A DNA stretch of 64,000 nt from Streptomyces sp. NBC_00459 (GCF_036013955.1 NZ_CP107903.1:8060001-8124000), one strand, 5' to 3'; shown: positions 6,666 through 15,119, numbered from the stretch's first letter. Notes: a model not told the origin generated them from the sequence alone. A program made the numbers and translations.

Positions 6666-8008
6666 GTGATCACCGAACAGGCAGCCGAGACCTGGGACCG
6701 CGACCTGGACCACCTCTTCACCGCCATCGGGCGCCACTTCGGCCGTGTCGAACCACGCCGCCACATGCGGGACTACGTGCGCGCACTGCTCGCCCCGGTG
6801 GCCCGAAAAAACAGCTGGCAACTTGCCGAACACGCTGGCCACGCCACCCCAGACGGACTGCAGCACCTGCTCTCCCGAGCCCGCTGGAACCCCGACGACA
6901 TCCGCGACGACCTGCAGACCTACGTCGCCGAACACCTCGGCCGCCCCGACGGTGTACTGATCATCGACGACACCGGGTTCCTGAAGAAGGGCACTACATC
7001 CGCCGGAGTCCAAAGGCAGTACTCCGGCACCGCCGGCCGCACCGAGAACTGCCAGATCGGCGTCTTCGCCGCCTACACCACCACAGCCGGCCGCGCCCTG
7101 GTGGACCGGGAGCTCTACCTGCCCAAGTCCTGGACGGACGACCGTGACCGCTGCCGCGCCGCCAAGGTCCCCGACGAGCGGGAGTTCGCCACCAAGAACA
7201 CCCTCGCGGCGACGATCGTCCGCAGGGCGCTGGCCTCGCCGCTGCCGGTCGCCTGGGTCACGGCGGACGCCGCCTACGGACAGGACAACCGCTTCCGCCG
7301 GATGCTGGAAACATCCGGCGTCGGCTACGTCCTCGCCGTCCCCAAGTCCCAGTTCTCCCTGGCCGGCCCACGCATCGACAAGGCCTTCGAGCAGGCCCCC
7401 GACCAGGCATGGGAACGCCGTTCCTGCGGCGCGGGCGCGAAGGGACAGCGCGAATACGACTGGGCAGCCGTCCAGTTGCGCCCAGTGTCCGAGTACGACC
7501 ACCAGGACGGCGTGTTGATCCGTCGACGGTGGGCGCTGGCACGGCGCAGCTTGAGTCGGCCGGACGAAATCGCCTACTACCTCGGCTACGCACCGCTGGA
7601 TGTCGGTGTGGACGAACTGGTGCGCGTCGCCGGCGCCCGGTGGGCGATCGAAGAGTGTTTCCAGGCAGCGAAGAACGAGTGCGGCCTGGACGAGTACGAA
7701 GTCCGCCGCTACGTCGGCTGGTACCGGCACATCACCCTGGCCATGCTCGCCCACACCTTCCTCGTTGCGATGAGCGCGCGAGCAGCCGAAAAAGGGGATC
7801 CACTGGTGAGGATGCCGTGGTCATCGAGCTCACCGTGGCAGAAGTGCGACGACTCCTGGCAGCTCACACACCCCGAGACCTTCACACCCTCACTCACGTG
7901 TTGAGCTGGTCGCACTGGCGCCGACGACGCCAAGCGGTGGCCCGCCGCTGCCACTACCGACGTCGGGGGCACTCCTTCGAGGGGCGTGCGGGCAGAAGCC
8001 GTCCGTGA
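6666..8008 (+). pseudogene. IS701-family transposase, late frameshift
   Basis: The frame from GTG 6666 encodes the DDE transposase of the family. The first catalytic Asp lies in VLIIDDTGFLKKG, the second in WVTADAAYGQD, and the late Glu in RWAIEECFQAAKNECGLDEY. It then continues with WYRHITLAMLAHTFL. Near 7795-7815, in a GAAAAAGGGG stretch, it drifts into an unrelated ending at 7904. The expected C-terminus (IELTVAEVRRLLAA ... HVLSWSHWRRRRQ) sits in another frame and closes at 8008. Loss of about 60 C-terminal residues probably inactivates it, although slippage on the homopolymers could rescue some product. Confidence 0.8.
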
Positions 8009-8079
8009 CGACTTCCCGCCCGCTACACTCCCACCGCTCGACGTTTCCCCAGGTCAAGCCACGAAGTACTGCTGGAGTA
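7961..8079 (-). repeat. IS701 long terminal inverted repeat, right
   Basis: This is the mirror of 6513-6631. It overlaps the last codons of the transposase reading frame that ends at 8008. Confidence 0.9.
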
Positions 8080-8083
8080 CTAG

Positions 8084-9123
8084 GCGTCGAGCTGACGTCA
8101 CTCTTGGGTGACCCCCCGGGCGTGCCCTCCAACGGTGAGGCCGACCCACCACAGCTTGTCGCCGTTCGACGCGCTATCTCGCCTCTGCTCTTCGCCCCGC
8201 CGCCCGAGCCGCATCGCGCAGAGAAGCTCACGCTCCCGCTGCTGCGGGCCGAGATTGCCGACGCGTGGACGCTGTACCACGAAGCGGAGTTCGGGCGGCT
8301 CATGGAAGTTCTCCCCGACATCATCACGGACGCGCGCTTCGCAGCAGCCGTAGGCGGGGATGACGAACGAGCCGCCGGACAGGCGGCGTTGGGCAAGGCG
8401 CTTCAGCTAGGCGGACACCTCGCTATCCGTATGGGGAAGACCGACCTCTCCCTTTCAGCGCTGGAGCGCGCCATGAACGCCGCAGTAGCCTCGTCCGACC
8501 CGTTGCTCCCCGCCATGATCAGCAACAGCGTTGCGTGGAACTACCAGCGACAGAACCGGCTCGACGACGCAACCAACCTTGCCGTGTACGCCGCGGACAA
8601 CGTCGAGCGCGAGCACACGACCGACGCGTCCGGCGTCCGCGTGTGGGGCGGACTCTTGATGTCGGCCGCGACGAGCTACGCCAGGAGCGGGCACTACGAC
8701 CGTGCCGACGAGATGATGCAGACCGCCGAGAAGGCCGCGGGGCGAGTCGCGAAACTGCCAGCCCCAGAAGACGGGCGGCTCGTCTCCGTGTTCAGTAAAT
8801 CGTCTGTTCGCATCGAGCGTGTTCGCCTGGCCGTCCAGTACGGCCGGCCCGAAGAGGCGCTGACGCTCGCCAAGGGGATGCGGCTCTCAAAGGACACCCC
8901 GCCGTCATGGCGCACCTGGCTTCTGCTCGACGTGGCGCGCGCTCACACGGACACGGGGAACGCCGAGGGAGCCGTGAAAGCCCTTGAAAGCCTGCGCCGT
9001 GTAGCACCGACATGGATGCGCCATCACACGCTCGCGGTCGCTATCGTGCGCGATCTCTGGGAACTACCGACCCGCCCGCCGGGACTACGTTCGATCGCCG
9101 AATTTCTTGGCGTCGCTACTTAG
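8084..9123 (+). pseudogene. XRE/TPR-type regulator, N-terminus removed by IS701
   Basis: From the IS701 edge onward the frame encodes about 345 residues of a helical-repeat protein (MGKTDLSLSALERAMNAAVA, RQNRLDDATNLAVYAADN, GHYDRADEMMQTAEKAAGRV, GNAEGAVKALESLRRVAPTW). It ends FLGVAT. This matches the TPR half of streptomycete helix-turn-helix regulators. The N-terminal DNA-binding domain, normally 70-80 residues, is missing. A GTG at 8005 inside the IS repeat stays in frame, so a chimeric protein without HTH could still be made. The three small genes downstream may be its former targets. Confidence 0.72.
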
Positions 9124-9211
9124 CGTGCCGAGACTAGGACACTACGTCCCTGTTGTCTCTCCCTGCCACACGAAAGCCTGACCTCATCAGCAACTGTTGC
9201 GGAGGTGCGGG

Positions 9212-9436
9212 ATGGCGCGGGAGACCACTCTGAGGGAACCGGTTTATCTGTCTGATCCACTTGAGATGAAAGAGCCGGAACCGGTTCGAGGGTGCGACGT
9301 GTGCGGAGCTTGCGCACGACAATGGAAGGAAGCGTCCAACCCCAACAGCTCGGCCTATGACCCGTCGCATGCAACGGATCTGGCAGTGGAGATCAAGCGC
9401 CATCCGCACCCGCGGCCGAAGAGGGTGCGGCGGTGA
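9212..9436 (+). CDS. Small Cys-cluster protein of unknown function
   Basis: A 74-residue protein whose ATG follows GGAGG at 9201-9205. The middle carries CDVCGACARQW, a compact CxxCxxC cluster that could bind zinc. The C-terminus is basic (HPHPRPKRVRR). I do not recognise a named family. Its stop overlaps the GTG of the next gene in GTGA, and that gene overlaps a third in ATGA, so the three are probably translated together. Small genes like these often follow XRE/TPR regulators in Streptomyces. Confidence 0.65.
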   Translation: MARETTLREPVYLSDPLEMKEPEPVRGCDVCGACARQWKEASNPNSSAYDPSHATDLAVEIKRHPHPRPKRVRR

Positions 9437-9675
9437 ACACAGACCCCTTCCCCGACCTGTTCGCGCACCTGGAGATATCGGCCCTGCCGTCGCGCAGGTG
9501 GGTGGAGTGCGCCGACTGCATCGAAAACAAGTCGCTCGACGACGGGCGAACTGACCCGCAGGAGTGGGCCGTCGGGCACGTGCTCCTGTACCCGGGACAC
9601 AAGCGGTACCGGATCGTCAGTCAGGTCGGATTCAGCCTGAATCCGTTGGTTCCGACGCAGCCAGTAGTGCCATGA
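9433..9675 (+). CDS. Small protein of unknown function (EW-H-PGH signature)
   Basis: An 80-residue protein starting at GTG 9433, coupled to the gene before it by a 4-base overlap. It has WVECADCIENK (CxxC) and then TDPQEWAVGHVLLYPGHKRY. That pattern recalls short streptomycete proteins of the DUF7848 type; the match is from memory and tentative. There is no signal peptide or membrane segment. The CxxC pair and its small size suggest a zinc-binding or protein-binding role, but nothing specific can be said. Confidence 0.65.
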   Translation: MNTDPFPDLFAHLEISALPSRRWVECADCIENKSLDDGRTDPQEWAVGHVLLYPGHKRYRIVSQVGFSLNPLVPTQPVVP

Positions 9676-9893
9676 GCGACGTAGAGGATGCCCCCGCATG
9701 TGGCGCCGCGAAGACCTTCCCGGACACCCCGGAGGCGCAAGCTGACGGGTGGGCGGGTGTGACGGTCGAATGCGTCGAGGGGCCCCACCAGGACGCCGAC
9801 GAGGCGGTCCACAGCGGTCCGGTCGTCGTCGACGGTGAGGCGCGAGCCGTCTACTTCTGGGGTCCCGGATGGCGCCCCATGGGAGACGGTTAG
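9672..9893 (+). CDS. Small acidic protein of unknown function
   Basis: A 73-residue acidic protein starting at ATG 9672 in an ATGA overlap with the preceding stop. The C-terminus (VVVDGEARAVYFWGPGWRPM) is the most structured-looking part. No domain is recognised. It is the third and last gene of the overlapping trio. Transcription probably ends in the hairpins at 10005-10101. Confidence 0.6.
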   Translation: MSDVEDAPACGAAKTFPDTPEAQADGWAGVTVECVEGPHQDADEAVHSGPVVVDGEARAVYFWGPGWRPMGDG

Positions 9894-10004
9894 ACCCCCT
9901 GAGCCCGCGTTCTGGCGCCCCGTGGCGCCGGCGCGCGGTGGGAGCGGCAGGAGTCGGACAGCTGGTGAGGTCGGCCCTCCCGGCTCCTGTACGCGTCCCG
10001 AACC

Positions 10005-10101
10005 CCTCACGACCCGGCTCCATTCTCCCGCGCATGCTGGGTCGTGAGGTTCCCACCCAATCCGCTCGCCACCCTTCGGCGAGGGCGGGGATGAAGCCCC
10101 G
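10005..10101. terminator. Hairpins between the small-gene trio and the integrase
   Basis: CCTCACGACCC (10005-10015) pairs with GGGTCGTGAGG (10039-10049) across a 23-base loop. A smaller CGGGG/CCCCG hairpin lies at 10086-10101. The genes on both sides converge here, so a two-way terminator is likely. A role of the larger inverted repeat in phage excision is also possible but unsupported. Confidence 0.4.
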
Positions 10102-10146
10102 TTCACCCGAGTTCCTCAGCCGGAGTGGGCGGGGCTTCTGCGTTCG

Positions 10147-11649
10147 CTACGCGCAGTCCGACGTGGGGCTTTCCTCGCGCCAAACAGTCTGAATGCGATC
10201 AGGGTCGACAATCTTGTGACCCCGTTTTCCGGGGAGGATCGTGATCTCCTGGAATGCATCCTCCAGAAGTTCGCGGCGGTCGTCGACGAGGGCGTCACGC
10301 CAGTACTCACCCATGGTCTGTCCAGTGGCGACCATCTCTGTCCGCCAGGCAGGTTCGGCAGAGGACAGCTCGCCACGGCGGACTTGGAGCCGTTGGAGCT
10401 TTGCGAAAGCATCCGCGTCCGCGTGCGTCGCTAGGTCTGCCAGGGTCTCCCTGATTTCCGCCTCCACGGAGGCCAGCTCATCCACGTCGGACACGATTGT
10501 CCGCTCTACGTACATGGGCATGGCGGAGACAACGGAGAGGTAGCGTTTGGTCACGATGGCCTCAGCCTGAGTGGCGCTGACGCTCACGGGTGACTCGCAG
10601 GTCCCGCCTTGGCTTCGTGTAACGCAGCGGTAGCCGACTTGAGGGTCTGGGTTTTGGGTCCGCGACTTTCGATGGTGTACCTGCATCGTGCCCTCGCAAC
10701 CTGGGCAAGTCAGGAGGGTTGACAAGAGGCGCGCGGGGCGACGCCCTCCCGAGTAAGGGGCGTCCGGACTGGGCGCAAGCACCGCACGGATAGCAGTCAC
10801 CTCAGCGGGCGTCAGGATTGCTGGCCAGGGGGACAGGATGTTGCCCTCGTCGTCGCGGATCGGCCGACCGTTGCTGACTGCGACGCCCATCACGTGGTCA
10901 CCTGTGAGTACCTTCGTCAGCGTCTGCCTCGTCCACTCCTTGGCTCGACGTGGCTTGACTCCTGCGGCGTTCAGCCGGCGCGCGACACGATTCAGCGGAA
11001 CGGGGTCCGCCGTCAGGAGCGCTTCCGCCGCAGCCCTGACGTGGCGTGCCTCCTCCGGTTCGATGGCCAGGACCCAACCACGAGGTTTGCCCTCGTCGTT
11101 CAACTCCGGGTTGGGCACGGCTTTGTAGCCGAAGGGCGGGGTGCCTCCTCCCCAGCGGCCTGCGCGTCGGAGTCGTCGAGCGCGGTCTCGTGAACGCTGA
11201 CGGATTCGCTCGCGTTCGGCGCGGCCCACTTCGGCCTGAATCACGAAGCGGAATCGGAACCCGTCACCGTGGAGGGAGTCGAGTCCGTTGCAGTCGACGA
11301 GCCGTACGGGCCGGTGCGATGGTCGACCGGTGGCAGGGTCCTTACCCTCTACGACGTCGAGGATGGACGCCGCGACGTTGAGCCCCTCGCGCGTCAGGCG
11401 GTCGGTTACCGGGTTGACCAGCACTTCGCAACGACCCTGTCGGGCGTCGTTCAGCCAGGCTTGGAACTCGTCGCGGTCGCGGAAGCCGCCCGACTTACCG
11501 TCGTCGACGTGCACGGGCTCCAAAACCTCTAGCCCTTCACGGTCACAGAGGGCCCGCATATCCGCGATCATGCCGTCCAGGGACGTGTTTCCGGCGTCCG
11601 CGGCTACCGACAAGCGGGCGTACAGGCTGGCCCTCTGGCGTTTGGTCAT
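10147..11649 (-). CDS. Large serine integrase of the prophage
   Basis: A 500-residue site-specific recombinase that integrates and excises the prophage. Residues 5-150 are the catalytic domain: the nucleophile Ser is in SLYARLSVAAD, followed by VTDRLTREG. A Recombinase domain follows (about 165-290, GTPPFGYKAVPN). A zinc-ribbon domain (LLTCPGCEGTMQVHHRKS ... GYRCVTRSQGGTC) and a helical C-terminal part complete it, the size and order seen in phage integrases of the phiC31 class. The start lies 10 bp after the end of a truncated host radical-SAM gene, as expected for an attachment site beside int. No frameshift is seen. Confidence 0.92.
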   Translation of the reverse strand: MTKRQRASLYARLSVAADAGNTSLDGMIADMRALCDREGLEVLEPVHVDDGKSGGFRDRDEFQAWLNDARQGRCEVLVNPVTDRLTREGLNVAASILDVVEGKDPATGRPSHRPVRLVDCNGLDSLHGDGFRFRFVIQAEVGRAERERIRQRSRDRARRLRRAGRWGGGTPPFGYKAVPNPELNDEGKPRGWVLAIEPEEARHVRAAAEALLTADPVPLNRVARRLNAAGVKPRRAKEWTRQTLTKVLTGDHVMGVAVSNGRPIRDDEGNILSPWPAILTPAEVTAIRAVLAPSPDAPYSGGRRPARLLSTLLTCPGCEGTMQVHHRKSRTQNPDPQVGYRCVTRSQGGTCESPVSVSATQAEAIVTKRYLSVVSAMPMYVERTIVSDVDELASVEAEIRETLADLATHADADAFAKLQRLQVRRGELSSAEPAWRTEMVATGQTMGEYWRDALVDDRRELLEDAFQEITILPGKRGHKIVDPDRIQTVWREESPTSDCA

Positions 11650-11710
11650 GCAGCCATGCTAGCTGCCCTGATGTGTGTCTGGTGGCAGTTTCGATGAGTC
11701 GAAGGTACGT
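11650..11710. other. Presumed prophage attachment junction (attR or attL)
   Basis: Homology to the host radical-SAM protein ends after TRTFD, which corresponds to about 11697. Integrase sequence begins at 11649. The crossover must therefore lie in this interval, and the other half-site should be beyond the left edge of the window. The core dinucleotide cannot be fixed without the second junction. Confidence 0.55.
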
Positions 11711-11790
11711 GTGGTCACCGCGTCCGCGCCGAACAGCGCGGCGTCGGTCCGGCCGGAGTCGGACTCCACTGTGAGGTTCTCCCAGCGCAT
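11659..11790 (-). pseudogene. Radical-SAM protein (Rv2578c type), 5' fragment cut by prophage integration
   Basis: From ATG 11790, behind a strong GAGGAGGT site, the frame reads MRWENLTVESDSGRTDAALF and on to VTTRTFD. That is the typical start of the actinobacterial Rv2578c-type radical-SAM family. It then switches to SSKLPPDTHQGS and stops after 43 residues. The [4Fe-4S] CxxxCxxC motif normally lies further on and is absent. The remaining 3' part should lie left of the window beyond the prophage. The fragment is in the same direction as the integrase and 10 bp upstream of it. Confidence 0.75.
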
Positions 11791-11816
11791 GACACCTCCT
11801 CGGTAGCACTGACCAC

Positions 11817-11834
11817 AGAATAGAACACATGTTC
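11817..11834 (-). promoter_or_regulatory. SOS (LexA) box and adjoining -10 element
   Basis: GAACACATGTTC at 11823-11834 is a perfect GAAC-N4-GTTC palindrome, the actinobacterial LexA consensus. Directly next to it, read leftwards, is TATTCT (11817-11822), a good -10 hexamer. The start codon of the radical-SAM fragment lies 27 bp downstream. LexA bound here should block transcription of that fragment and of the integrase behind it. Confidence 0.7.
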
Positions 11835-11984
11835 CCTTGATCGTGCGATCGTATGTTCGAGTGTTGTGAAGCTCCTGGGCGGTGCCCCTGCCGGACCCCT
11901 TGCGGGACCCCGATTTGGGCGGCCGGGCGGCGGGGTGGTTGGCTGAGCGCGACCCACCGAAGAACCAGCTGCTGGAGGAACGCA

Positions 11985-12428
11985 ATGGCGCAGGTCGAGG
12001 CCACCACGGAGCGCATCGTCGCGGCGGACGCGGAGACGGTGTTCGACGCCCTCGCCGAATACAGCGGCACGCGCGCGAAGGTGATGCCCGAGCAGTTCAG
12101 CGAGTACGAGGTGCGCGAGGGCGGCGACGGCGAGGGCACCCTCGTCCACTGGAAGCTCCAGGCCACCAAGAAGCGCGTCCGGGACTGTCTGCTGGAGGTC
12201 AGCGAGCCCACCGACGGCGAGCTCGTCGAGAAGGACCGCAACTCCTCGATGGTCACCACCTGGCGCGTCACCCCGGCCGGCGAGGGCAAGTCGCGGGTCG
12301 TCGTCACCAGTGTCTGGGACGGCGCGGGCGGCATCGGCGGCTTCTTCGAGCGGACCTTCGCCCCCAAGGGCCTCGCCCGCATCTACGACGGCCTCCTCGA
12401 CAAGCTCGCAGCCGAGGTGGAGAAGTAG
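11985..12428 (+). CDS. SRPBCC/polyketide-cyclase-like family protein
   Basis: A 147-residue soluble protein of the START-like/SRPBCC fold, which makes a hydrophobic ligand cavity. The N-terminus (VEATTERIVAADAETVFDAL) is the usual first strand and helix. The centre (EGTLVHWKLQATKKRVRDCL) and a C-terminal helix (FFERTFAPKGLARIYDGLLD) complete the fold. The length is normal for the family. The start follows GGAGGA at 11974-11979. It is the first host gene to the right of the prophage and is transcribed away from it. The ligand is unknown. Confidence 0.8.
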   Translation: MAQVEATTERIVAADAETVFDALAEYSGTRAKVMPEQFSEYEVREGGDGEGTLVHWKLQATKKRVRDCLLEVSEPTDGELVEKDRNSSMVTTWRVTPAGEGKSRVVVTSVWDGAGGIGGFFERTFAPKGLARIYDGLLDKLAAEVEK

Positions 12429-12592
12429 GCCAAGGGGCAACCCCGTGAGGGGCGTTGACTCCCGCCCCTGAGCACCTCACCGGTTCGAGTGGATCTCCGT
12501 CCCATGTACCGGTACGCCGTAACTCGTCGCGCTTGCTGTCAGTTGTCGCCCAAAGCGGGAATTGTCGGTAGGTGCGGCGAGGGGAGCGGTAC

Positions 12593-14977
12593 ATGGGCGG
12601 GATCACTCTGGTGCAGGACGAACCGGCGACCGCGCTTGCTCCACCTCCGCCCGATCCCCCACAACTCGGCCCGCGCCAGGTCCGGTTGGTGTTCTTCGGG
12701 CTCATGCTCGCCCTGCTGCTCGCCGCCCTGGAGCAGATGATCGTCGCCACCGCGCTCCCGAAGATCGTCGGCGAGCTGCACGGCCTGGACAAGATGTCCT
12801 GGGCGATCACCGCCTACCTGCTCACCGCCACCGTCGGACTGCCGGTCTACGGCAAACTCGGTGATCTGCTCGGCCGCAAGGGCGTCTTCCAGTTCGCGAT
12901 CGTCGTCTTCGTCGTCGGGTCGGCGCTGGCCGGCCGGTCGCAGACCATGGACCAGCTCATCGCCTTCCGCGCCCTCCAGGGCGTCGGTGCGGGCGGGTTG
13001 ATGATCGGCGTCCAGGCGATCATCGCGGACATCGTGCCGCCGCGTGAACGCGGGCGCTTCATGGGCCTGATCGGCGCCGCGTTCGGCCTCGCCTCGGTCG
13101 CCGGGCCCCTCCTGGGCGGCTACTTCACCGACCACCTCTCCTGGCGGTGGTGCTTCTGGTTCAACGTGCCGTTCGGTCTGCTGACGCTGGCCGTCGTCAC
13201 CGTCGTACTGAAGCTGCCCAAGCCCACGGCCAGGGCCCGTCTCGACCTCCTCGGGGCGCTGCTGCTCGCCGCGGCCTCGACCTGCCTGGTGCTGCTGACC
13301 AGTTGGGGCGGCACCGAGTACGCGTGGGGCTCGCGCGAGATCCTCGGGCTCGGCGCCGGAGCGGCCGTGGCCGCCGTGCTCTTCCTCGTCGCCGAGCGCT
13401 TCGCACCCGAACCCCTCATCCCCCTGCGGCTGTTCAGGGACTCCGTCTTCAACGTCACCGGTCTGGTGGGGCTGGTGATCGGCGTGGCACTGTTCGGGGC
13501 CGCCAGCTATCTGCCGACCTTCCTGCAGATGGTCGACGGCGCCACCGCCACCGAGTCCGGTCTGCTGATGCTGCCCATGATGGCCGGCATCGTCGGCGCC
13601 TCGGTCCTCTCCGGCCAGCTCATCAGCCACACCGGCCGCTACAAGGTCTGGCCGGTCCTGGGCAGCGCCCTGTCCGTCCTCGGCATGTGGCTGCTGTCCC
13701 GCCTCGAAGTGGACACGCCCCGGCTGCACTACAGCCTCTGGATGGCCGTCCTCGGCGCCGGCATCGGCATGGTGATGCCGGTCCTGGTCCTCGCCGTGCA
13801 GAACTCCGTGCGCCCCGCCGACCTCGGCACCGCGACCAGCGCCAACAACTACTTCCGGCAGATCGGCGGCAGCGTCGGCGCCGCGGTCTTCGGCACCCTC
13901 TTCGCGAACCGGCTCGCCGAGTCCCTGCGGAACAGCCTTCCCACGCGCGCGGGTGCCCGTCTCCCCGACCCCGACTCGATCACCCCGCAGCTCGTCCACG
14001 CGCTTCCCCCGGCGCTGCGCGACAGCTACATCAGGGCGTACGCCGACGCCATGCCGCGTGTCTTCCTGTACCTCGTGCCGGTGCTGGTCCTCGGCCTGCT
14101 CATCGCCTTCTTCCTCAAGGAGAAACCGCTGGTGTCCCACCACGCCGCCCCCGTCGTCCCCGACTCCGCGAAATCCCCGGCCCCTCCGGCGATCCCGGAG
14201 GCCCTCGCGCCGTACGCCGCGGGAGTCCCGGTGTGCGGAACCGTCCAGCACCCGGACGGGACCGTCGTACCGCGCGCGGCGCTCACCCTCATCGATGTCA
14301 CGGGAGCGCAGATCGGGCGCGGTGCGAGCGCCGAGGACGGGCGGTACACGCTGTCCACGCCCGGCTCGGGCGCGTACGTCCTGATCGCCGCGGCGGGCGG
14401 CCATCAGCCGCAGGCGGTCACCGTGACAGTCGGCGAGCGGCCCGTCGAACTGGACCTCGTCCTCGGCGGGGCGGGACGCCTGGCTGGCCGGGTGCTGACC
14501 GCGGACGGTACGGCGGTCCCGGACGCCGCCGTGACGCTCACGAACGTGCACGGGGAGGTCGTCGCGACCACCCGCAGCGGATACGAGGGCCGGTACGTCG
14601 TCACCGAGCTGGTGGCCGGCGAGTACACCCTCGCGGCCAGTGCGTCCGCGTTCCGCCCGGCCGCCGTGCCCGTCACCGTGCGGGCCTCCCGGGAGACCCG
14701 CCAGGACGTCGAACTCGCGGGCGGCGCCGTCCTGAGGGGCACCGTGCGGGCCGGCGGGGGACGGCCCCTGGAGGACGCGCGCGTGACCCTGCTCGACGTG
14801 GCCGGCAACGTCGTGGACACGCTCACCACCTCGGCCGACGGAACGTTCCGGTTCCTCGACCTGTCCTCCGGCGAGTACACGGTCATCGCCTCCGGTTACC
14901 CGCCGGTCGCCACCGTCCTCCAGGTGGCCGGCGGCGGCCGTACGGAACGCGACCTCCAGCTCGGGCACGAGGACTGA
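12593..14977 (+). CDS. DHA2-type MFS efflux transporter fused to three carboxypeptidase-regulatory-like domains
   Basis: A 794-residue inner-membrane protein. Residues 20-515 are a 14-helix drug:H+ antiporter (LEQMIVATALPKIVGEL, WAITAYLLTATVGLPVYGKL, antiporter motif C in GLASVAGPLLGG). Unusually the chain continues with about 240 residues forming three beta-sandwich repeats of the CarboxypepD_reg type (near 545-623, 624-707 and 708-790). Each has a GxV..DGTxVPxAAVTL start and a GRY or GTF turn. With 14 helices the C-terminus should be cytoplasmic, an odd place for such domains. The start at 12593 follows GGGGAG. The substrate is unknown. Confidence 0.85.
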   Translation: MGGITLVQDEPATALAPPPPDPPQLGPRQVRLVFFGLMLALLLAALEQMIVATALPKIVGELHGLDKMSWAITAYLLTATVGLPVYGKLGDLLGRKGVFQFAIVVFVVGSALAGRSQTMDQLIAFRALQGVGAGGLMIGVQAIIADIVPPRERGRFMGLIGAAFGLASVAGPLLGGYFTDHLSWRWCFWFNVPFGLLTLAVVTVVLKLPKPTARARLDLLGALLLAAASTCLVLLTSWGGTEYAWGSREILGLGAGAAVAAVLFLVAERFAPEPLIPLRLFRDSVFNVTGLVGLVIGVALFGAASYLPTFLQMVDGATATESGLLMLPMMAGIVGASVLSGQLISHTGRYKVWPVLGSALSVLGMWLLSRLEVDTPRLHYSLWMAVLGAGIGMVMPVLVLAVQNSVRPADLGTATSANNYFRQIGGSVGAAVFGTLFANRLAESLRNSLPTRAGARLPDPDSITPQLVHALPPALRDSYIRAYADAMPRVFLYLVPVLVLGLLIAFFLKEKPLVSHHAAPVVPDSAKSPAPPAIPEALAPYAAGVPVCGTVQHPDGTVVPRAALTLIDVTGAQIGRGASAEDGRYTLSTPGSGAYVLIAAAGGHQPQAVTVTVGERPVELDLVLGGAGRLAGRVLTADGTAVPDAAVTLTNVHGEVVATTRSGYEGRYVVTELVAGEYTLAASASAFRPAAVPVTVRASRETRQDVELAGGAVLRGTVRAGGGRPLEDARVTLLDVAGNVVDTLTTSADGTFRFLDLSSGEYTVIASGYPPVATVLQVAGGGRTERDLQLGHED

Positions 14978-15119
14978 GCGAGCGGGGCGCGCGTCCGTGC
15001 GCCGGAGCGGACCGGCCAAGACCAATTACCGGATTGCCACACATCGCGACGGACCGGCCCCGTACGGTGGTGAGGACGGCACAGATCTTGCGGAGCCGTG
15101 GGAAGAAGGGGCCTGCGCC

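Larger units (their letters stand above)
6513..8079 (+). mobile_element. IS701-family element with 119-bp terminal inverted repeats
   Basis: The element lies between CTAG copies at 6509-6512 and 8080-8083, the 4-bp YTAR-type duplication typical of IS701. Its ends are inverted repeats of 119 bp (6513-6631 and 7961-8079) with no mismatch that I could find; IS701 ends are normally only a few tens of base pairs. The left CTAG is also the right target of the IS5 element, so one inserted into the other's duplication. The transposase has a late frameshift. Confidence 0.88.

Noticed and set aside
7409..8008. Independent gene in the second frame of the IS701 transposase
   Set aside because: Only its last 60 codons look like protein, and they are the displaced C-terminus of the transposase.
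9212..9893. Toxin-antitoxin module
   Set aside because: The overlaps and sizes fit, but no toxin fold or antitoxin DNA-binding motif can be named.
10005..10049. Inverted repeat as second phage attachment site
   Set aside because: It has no sequence in common with the junction at 11650-11710 and fits a terminator better.
11650..11985. tRNA gene as prophage attachment site
   Set aside because: No cloverleaf was seen; the interrupted sequence is protein-coding.
12539..15025. Long open frame antisense to the MFS-fusion gene
   Set aside because: It is the mirror of a well-supported coding gene. The translation is low-complexity Gly/Arg/Asp/His, an effect of GC bias.
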